Under the pieces are notes generated by a model. The model was given only the letters and a program-made list of their open reading frames with translations. It had not been told where the DNA came from and did not search any database. The position numbers were made by a program, and so were the translations under genes. A stretch of 64,000 nucleotides of DNA from Flavobacterium sp. HJ-32-4 (GTDB taxonomy: Bacteria > Bacteroidota > Bacteroidia > Flavobacteriales > Flavobacteriaceae), in the NCBI RefSeq assembly GCF_022532105.1, contig NZ_CP092832.1, positions 186,001-250,000 on the forward strand, given 5' to 3'. Numbering within the stretch: the stretch's first letter is position 1; the number at the start of each line of letters is the position of its first letter. Below are positions 59,710 to 64,000 of this stretch, piece after piece.

Positions 59710-60944
59710 CCCAATCGTATGACATTGTAATCGTGGGCGGCGGTGCGGCCGGTTTCTTCACGGCCCTCAACGCCGCTGAAGCCCAGCCAAAATTGAAAAT
59801 CGCCATTCTGGAGCGCGGCAGCGATGTGCTTTCGAAGGTACGGGTCTCGGGCGGTGGACGGTGTAACGTGACCCACGCCTGTTTCGATCCGCGCGAATTG
59901 GTGAAGCATTACCCACGAGGCGAAAAAGAGCTCCGCGGGCCGTTCCATTCCTTTGCCTGTGGCGATACGATTGAATGGTTCGAACGTCACGGGGTGGTGC
60001 TCAAAACAGAGGAAGACGGCCGCATGTTTCCGGTTACGGATAGTTCCCAAACCATCATAGATTGTTTTCTATCCGCAGCTTCGAAATATAAAATTGACGT
60101 GCGTACCGGACACAGTGTCCAATCGCTGTTCCGAAATGAAAAAGGCTGGAAGATCGATACCACGAAGGGATCGTTCTCGGCCCGCTTCCTTGTGATGGCG
60201 AGCGGCAGTAACCCGAAGATGTGGGAAATGCTCCATGAACTGGGCCATACGATCATACCGCCGGTTCCCTCGCTGTTTACCTTCAACATCAAAGATACGC
60301 GCATAAAAGAGTTACCCGGCATCTCCGCACTGGCTACCGTAACCATTCCCGACACAAAGTTAGAGGCCGAAGGCCCATTGCTGATTACGCACTGGGGGCT
60401 GAGCGGCCCGGCGATATTGAAACTGTCGGCTTGGGGCGCCCGTATACTGGAAGCCAAAAAATACCTGTTTGAAATCCGGGTGAACTGGCTGCACGACCAG
60501 GATAAGGAAGACGTATTGACGGCCTTTGCCTCTTTACGCACCGAGAGCGGAAAAAAACAAGTGATGTCGCGTTCACCGTTCGGGCTCGTAAGTCGTTTAT
60601 GGGAAAGCCTCTGCTCGGCTGCCGGAATTGGCAAGGAAACCCGCTGGGGTGACCTCTCCGCCAAACAGGCCGCCGCATTAGCTTCGCAATTGACAGAAAG
60701 CCGTTTTCAGGTAAATGGAAAAAGTACGTTTAAAGAAGAATTTGTCACCGCAGGAGGCGTGTCATTGAAGGAGGTCGATTTCCGTAGTATGGAAAGCAGG
60801 ATAGTCCCGCAACTGTATTTCGCCGGTGAAGTACTCGACATTGATGCCATCACAGGTGGATTCAACTTCCAGAACGCCTGGACGGGCGGGTGGTTGGCGG
60901 CTAAGGCGATAACGTCGGCAACTGAGGCGGCGCATCCTCTATAA
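59706..60944 (+). CDS. HI0933/BaiN-family FAD-dependent oxidoreductase
   Basis: The 412-residue flavoprotein opens with the Rossmann dinucleotide motif IVIVGGGAAGFFTALNAAE, then LSKVRVSGGGRCNVTHAC, the MFPVTDSSQTIIDC stretch, and ends with the family C-terminus LYFAGEVLDIDAITGGFNFQNAWTGGWLAAKAI (short pieces GEVLDIDAITGG and QNAWTGGW). Members include proteins annotated as aminoacetone oxidases or BaiN, but the reaction is not settled. The start lies within the gdpD-like stop, so the two are co-transcribed. The gene ends 139 bp before the AT-rich cassette. Confidence 0.9.
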   Translation: MTQSYDIVIVGGGAAGFFTALNAAEAQPKLKIAILERGSDVLSKVRVSGGGRCNVTHACFDPRELVKHYPRGEKELRGPFHSFACGDTIEWFERHGVVLKTEEDGRMFPVTDSSQTIIDCFLSAASKYKIDVRTGHSVQSLFRNEKGWKIDTTKGSFSARFLVMASGSNPKMWEMLHELGHTIIPPVPSLFTFNIKDTRIKELPGISALATVTIPDTKLEAEGPLLITHWGLSGPAILKLSAWGARILEAKKYLFEIRVNWLHDQDKEDVLTAFASLRTESGKKQVMSRSPFGLVSRLWESLCSAAGIGKETRWGDLSAKQAAALASQLTESRFQVNGKSTFKEEFVTAGGVSLKEVDFRSMESRIVPQLYFAGEVLDIDAITGGFNFQNAWTGGWLAAKAITSATEAAHPL

Positions 60945-60962
60945 CGTTCGCGGATCCAATCA

Positions 60963-60978
60963 CAGTTGGCGCCAACTG
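60963..60978. repeat. Perfect 16-bp palindrome near the cassette's left flank
   Basis: CAGTTGGCGCCAACTG is self-complementary with no loop, 93 bp before the left inverted repeat of the AT-rich cassette. Confidence 0.85.
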
Positions 60979-61083
60979 GAACCGAGTATTCTCTGCTACT
61001 CTGAAACTAAGTTATTAAAAACAAAATGTTCATGGTCCACTTATCCCGCCAATTGCGACTACTACACGCTGTTATGAGCAGTT

Positions 61084-61704
61084 TTAGTTATTTAAATTCT
61101 TGTAATCTGTAATCCATGTTGACATATTTTCAATAATATCACTAAAAGTCAGCGAGTTTATGTCTTTCGGATCATAACCGTTATCATTTAAAATTTGCTC
61201 AAAATCGAATTCAAACTCTGCATATGCTAACCAAATTGGTTTGTACCAAGGAACATCTTCAATTGAAATTTTAAACCAGTCTCTTACTGCCTTGATGATT
61301 TCTTCAGGTTCGTTTCTATGAGATTTTATATCATTCCCTGAAATATCTGAGATAATGCTCTTGTAACGATAAGGTTCCTTTTCTAAAATCAGAAACTTCT
61401 TTCCGCCGTATATTTCAGGATTTGACTTCTTTAAGCCAAAATCAATTCCGCATTCGAAAGGCATATTAAATCTGGGATAATCATTTCTTCTAATTCTCTC
61501 CACACGAGATAAATCGTGAATTGAGTACTTTGACGTTTTCATCAACTCAACAATATGATCAATCCTTACTTCACCAGAATCTGCAGTTTCCGAAATTTGA
61601 GGTTTTAGATCTAAATAAATAATAGTGAAAAGCAAAGGTTTTAAAAGAGGAAAATACAGATTGTCAAAGGGACAATTGATAAAAACCTTATATTCATCGA
61701 TCAT
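61084..61704 (-). CDS. TIR/nucleoside-deoxyribosyltransferase-like protein, possible defence effector
   Basis: This 206-residue protein is soluble and acidic with no signal peptide. Its N-terminal half has the layout of a TIR/deoxyribosyltransferase-like Rossmann fold: KVFINCPFDNLYFPLLKPLL (in part), the strand YSIHDLSRVE (about 61-70) and FNMPFECGIDFGLKK (about 79-93), where the Glu of FECG is placed like the catalytic Glu of NAD-cleaving TIR or transferase domains. The C-terminal half (DWFKISIEDVPWYKPIWLAYAEFEFD) is helical and not recognised. It overlaps the DUF2188 gene by 4 nt (ATGA at 61704). Whether it cleaves NAD or a nucleoside is not shown. AT-rich codons suggest transfer. Confidence 0.6.
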   Translation of the reverse strand: MIDEYKVFINCPFDNLYFPLLKPLLFTIIYLDLKPQISETADSGEVRIDHIVELMKTSKYSIHDLSRVERIRRNDYPRFNMPFECGIDFGLKKSNPEIYGGKKFLILEKEPYRYKSIISDISGNDIKSHRNEPEEIIKAVRDWFKISIEDVPWYKPIWLAYAEFEFDFEQILNDNGYDPKDINSLTFSDIIENMSTWITDYKNLNN

Positions 61705-61961
61705 TTTTTCGCACTATTAGACTGTATTGTCCCGTCTTTTTTATGAATTACAATTCTTTCTGCGGACTTAATATTGTTTGCCGCCTTTACTGCAGCAGCT
61801 TTTGTTGGTGAAACTACAGATGCTCTAACGGCCCCTTCTTTCTTAACGGCCCATCCATCCTTGCTTGGGACCACGTGGACTCGTTTCGAATTGGACGTTA
61901 CTGCTTTCTTAAAGCTCTCTGTCAACTTAGCAGCCGGAGTTTTTTTTCTTGGAGTCGACAT
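61701..61961 (-). CDS. Small basic DUF2188-type protein
   Basis: This 86-residue basic protein has a Lys/Ala/Thr-rich N-terminus (MSTPRKKTPAAKLTES) and a DUF2188-type domain in its C-terminal 50 residues, with the hallmark VHVVPSKDGWAVKKEG, AAAVKAANNIKSAE and VIHKKDGTIQ. The domain has no settled function. The basic N-terminus could bind nucleic acid. It is the first gene of the cassette, coupled by stop/start overlap to the TIR-like gene. A longer reading from 61997 adds 12 residues of low likelihood. A 7-of-8 -7 box TACTTTTA on the minus strand (plus coordinates 61976-61983) lies just upstream. Confidence 0.7.
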   Translation of the reverse strand: MSTPRKKTPAAKLTESFKKAVTSNSKRVHVVPSKDGWAVKKEGAVRASVVSPTKAAAVKAANNIKSAERIVIHKKDGTIQSNSAKK

Positions 61962-62089
61962 AAAATCCCTTTTTGTAAAAGTAACGATTTTGATCATTTT
62001 TTATTGAACATCATGTGAAAAATTGCTCATAACCTCTTTACATGTCCGTCAAGGCCAATAGCCGTAGCATCGTTCTTGAGTGAAGTAGT

Positions 62090-62172
62090 GCGTTAGCGAT
62101 CGCAGCATTGTCTGAGCTCTTTGCGTACCGACGGCAGGAGGGCGCAAAAGCGAGTGCGGAGAGCGCGACCCG
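62090..62172 (+). repeat. Interspersed element copy D (GCGTTAG-headed)
   Basis: It starts GCGTTAGCGATCGCAGCATT, continues TGAGCTCTTT and AGCGAGTGCGGAGAGCGCGA, matching copy C at 38961-39050 in inverse orientation. GGGGAACGCCC (62175-62185) just beyond its end resembles the end sequence near copies A and B. The rest of 62034-62226 shows no gene. Confidence 0.85.
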
Positions 62173-62226
62173 CAGGGGAACGCCCAAAGACCACTCTTCT
62201 CCTTTCCTTCAAATAATTAAAAAACA

Positions 62227-62253
62227 AAAGCCCTGAACGCGTGTCAGGGCTTT
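62227..62253 (-). terminator. Terminator after nuoN
   Basis: AAAGCCCTGA pairs with TCAGGGCTTT over a 7-nt loop, with T-rich sequence following on the minus strand. It lies 24 bp after the nuoN stop and ends the nuo operon. Confidence 0.88.
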
Positions 62254-62276
62254 GTTTAATATGATTATGAAACTCG

Positions 62277-63644
62277 TTAGAAAAGATCGGTCAGCAGGCT
62301 CGGAAACAAGCCAATCGCGAGGTTCAGCAGCAAGGCAATCACGCCAACTGCGAACACGGCATACGGACGTCCGTTGCGGACTTCGTTCGGTTCTTTGGTA
62401 TACATCGCGAGGATGAGCTTGAAATAGTAGCCGACGCTGATGATGGAGTTCACCACACCTACGATGACGAGGGCGAGGTGACCCGAGCGAAGGGTGTCGT
62501 TGAACAGCATCAGTTTTCCGAAGAAGCCGGAAAATACCGGAATACCGGCCATCGACAGCAGGGCTCCGGTCATGACAGCCGCCATCAGCGGGCTGGTTTT
62601 ACCCAATCCGTGGAACTGGGTCACATCTTCGTTACCATGGTCGCGGCATACGTAGATAATGACGCTGAACGCGGCGATACCGGCGGTGCCATACGCACAG
62701 GCGTAATAGAATAAGGTGGACTCAGATGTCGCCGTATTGAGCAGCGTCATCAGCATAAAGCCGGCATGCGAAATACCCGAGAACGCCAACATCCGCTTGA
62801 CATTCACCTGGCGAAGCGCCATGATGTTGCCTACCGTCATCGACAGCATCGAAATCGCGATGACAACGTAGAATGCCTTTTCAGGCAGGTTATAGGCCAT
62901 GACTTTTGCCAACTTAAAGAAGGCTGCCATAGCTGTGATTTTGGCAAGGGTACTCATCAACGCCGTGGTGAGCGCCGGGGCTCCCTGGTATACGTCGGGT
63001 GCCCAGAAGTGGAACGGAACCGCCGCAATCTTGAATAAGAGTCCAACCGTGAGGAGGATGATACCGATATAGAACCACGCTTCAACGTCGGCGGACATCG
63101 CCGCTTCCCCGATGGTACGCATATCAAACGTGCCCACGGCACCGTATATCAGACAGATGCCAAACAGGATGAACCCTGAGGCAAAGGACCCTAAAAGGAA
63201 ATACTTGAGTCCGGCTTCATTGCTTCGGATGTTCAAACGGTCACTGGCCGCCAAAACGTACAGTGCAATGGAAAGGATTTCAATGCCCAGGAAGAACATC
63301 GCCAGGTTGCCAAACGTCACCATGGCCGTAGCGCCTGCGAGGAGGAATACTTTGATGGAAACGAAATCCGAGAATTTACCCATGTGGGCATGGTAGAAAT
63401 TCGGAGATAAGGCAATGAGGAAGATCGTCAATACGGTGAACAGACCGGTAAAGGCATATCCGTAGGAATCGGCCACGATCATGTTGTTGTAAAAACTACC
63501 TGTCTTGCCAAAACCTTCCGCGACCAGCACCAACACGCCTATAAGGCCAAGGATGACGGCCGGCGCCATGATTTTGCGCAGGTTGAGCATCTCGAGTAAG
63601 AGACATAAGACACCAATTCCTGTTATCGTAATGAGTAACTCCAT
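62277..63644 (-). CDS. nuoN: NADH-quinone oxidoreductase subunit N
   Basis: NuoN is one of the antiporter-like membrane subunits of respiratory complex I, pumping protons as quinone is reduced. The 455-residue protein has about 14 helices and the antiporter-family motifs: an Lys-containing helix LLFKIAAVPFHFWAPDVYQGAPALTTALMST (short pieces FKIAAVPFHFWAPDVYQG and PALTTALMST), FSGISHAGFML and MTGALLSMAGIPVFSGFFGK. It is last in the nuo operon, 6 bp after nuoM, and ends at a terminator. No further complex I subunits are in the window. Confidence 0.95.
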   Translation of the reverse strand: MELLITITGIGVLCLLLEMLNLRKIMAPAVILGLIGVLVLVAEGFGKTGSFYNNMIVADSYGYAFTGLFTVLTIFLIALSPNFYHAHMGKFSDFVSIKVFLLAGATAMVTFGNLAMFFLGIEILSIALYVLAASDRLNIRSNEAGLKYFLLGSFASGFILFGICLIYGAVGTFDMRTIGEAAMSADVEAWFYIGIILLTVGLLFKIAAVPFHFWAPDVYQGAPALTTALMSTLAKITAMAAFFKLAKVMAYNLPEKAFYVVIAISMLSMTVGNIMALRQVNVKRMLAFSGISHAGFMLMTLLNTATSESTLFYYACAYGTAGIAAFSVIIYVCRDHGNEDVTQFHGLGKTSPLMAAVMTGALLSMAGIPVFSGFFGKLMLFNDTLRSGHLALVIVGVVNSIISVGYYFKLILAMYTKEPNEVRNGRPYAVFAVGVIALLLNLAIGLFPSLLTDLF

Positions 63645-63650
63645 CCCGGT

Positions 63651-64000
63651 TTAGTTAAAGCGGTTTATTTGTGTAAGTATGTTTTCGAGGGCCGGTGTGA
63701 TAAGGTCGTTCAGCGGTTTCGGATAGACGCCAAAAGCGAAAATCACGACAACGATCACAACCAATACACCCGACTCGCTCATGCTAAGCCCTGCGAAAGG
63801 CTTCTCGTGACGTTCGCCCAACATCACCTGTTGGAACATTTTCAACATGTAGTACGCGCCCAGGATAATGGTAAGTCCACCCACGATGGCATACCACATA
63901 TTTATTTGAAAAAGGCTATACAGCACCGTGAACTCCCCAATGAAGTTGAAGGTCGACGGCAGTGCCACCGAGGCGAGTACCATGATCATGAACAACGAAG
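63651..64000 (-). CDS. nuoM: NADH-quinone oxidoreductase subunit M (partial, N-terminus outside window)
   Basis: The frame is open from the right edge to a stop at 63651-63653, giving the last 115 or so residues of NuoM. SVALPSTFNFIGEFTVLY resembles the conserved LPGxxGFVGEF motif of NuoM, with the Glu of IGEF, and GAYYMLKMFQQVMLGE and VFAFGVYPKPLNDLI mark the C-terminal helices. NuoM is the second antiporter-like proton-pumping subunit. The apparent start at 63995 is an internal Met; the true start lies outside the window. Confidence 0.93.
   Translation of the reverse strand, partial: SLFMIMVLASVALPSTFNFIGEFTVLYSLFQINMWYAIVGGLTIILGAYYMLKMFQQVMLGERHEKPFAGLSMSESGVLVVIVVVIFAFGVYPKPLNDLITPALENILTQINRFN

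Larger units (their letters stand above)
61071..62033. mobile_element. AT-rich two-gene cassette bounded by 15-nt inverted repeats
   Basis: The left arm GTTATGAGCAGTTTT (61071-61085) and the inverse complement of the right arm, GTTATGAGCAATTTT (62019-62033), match at 14 of 15 positions. Between them are two minus-strand genes whose AT-rich codons (AAA, AAT, ATT, TTT) differ from those of the neighbours by eye. The right arm is followed by an interspersed-element copy. No transposase or integrase lies inside, so it would need a partner in trans. The arms do not match the canonical integron GTTRRRY core. Confidence 0.6.

Noticed and set aside
61071..61080. Integron attC site at the cassette border
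   Set aside because: GTTATGA does not fit the GTTRRRY core, no matching RYYYAAC partner with proper spacing was found, and no integrase is in the window.

Overview
The window looks like a chromosomal segment of a Flavobacteriaceae bacterium (Flavobacterium or a close relative) with roughly balanced base composition. The evidence is all from the sequence. There are type IX secretion sorting domains of both type A and type B, a PorP/SprF protein, SusC/SusD proteins and a class II HMG-CoA reductase. Several promoters match the Bacteroidota -7 box TAnnTTTG, the clearest being TTG-N19-TATATTTG before tRNA-Phe. Most genes lack a clear Shine-Dalgarno sequence.

Layout. 1-786: the N-terminal part of a MacB/FtsX-type permease, cut by the left edge. 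976-8268: purH, then the cell-shape cluster mreB-mreC-mreD-mrdA-rodA. 8275-13851 (minus): a three-gene type IX secretion module of a large type B cargo protein, a PorP/SprF protein and a PorE-like OmpA lipoprotein or periplasmic protein. 13960-21669: tail-specific protease, surE-lpxB, a C40 peptidase, comEC and a thioredoxin-fold protein. 21723-27180 (minus): two POT peptide transporters and a DPP IV-type peptidase, a peptide-use group. 27334-29552: HMG-CoA reductase overlapping a GYDIA-family GHMP kinase. 29616-35784 (minus): coaX, an outer-membrane barrel, lptC, a small membrane protein, a CNNM/CBS protein and a PpiD-like foldase. 35883-35955: tRNA-Phe. 35986-39468: repeat-rich DNA around a FecA-like TonB-dependent receptor, then exbB-exbD.

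40633-58989 is a maltodextrin/starch utilisation locus. SusC, SusD, SusE and a secreted GH13 amylase run left. A LacI-type regulator, an MFS sugar transporter, beta-phosphoglucomutase, a GH65 maltose/trehalose-type phosphorylase and two further GH13 enzymes run right. A near-palindromic LacI-type operator lies between the two arms. The expected flow is: the secreted amylase cuts starch, SusCD/E bind and import maltodextrins, the envelope GH13 enzymes shorten them, the MFS protein imports maltose, and the phosphorylase plus beta-PGM turn it into glucose and glucose 6-phosphate.

Inside the right arm, joined by a stop/start overlap to a GH13 gene, lies a small protein with the layout of a REP-associated Y1 (HUH) transposase. 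Its HxH motif and expected tyrosine are replaced, and a perfect 17-bp-arm palindrome sits directly upstream. At 61071-62033 an AT-rich two-gene cassette (a DUF2188 protein plus a TIR/deoxyribosyltransferase-like protein) is bounded by 15-nt inverted repeats and looks acquired, possibly a defence module. The right end holds nuoN and part of nuoM. A GCGTTAG-headed short repeat occurs four times in intergenic DNA.
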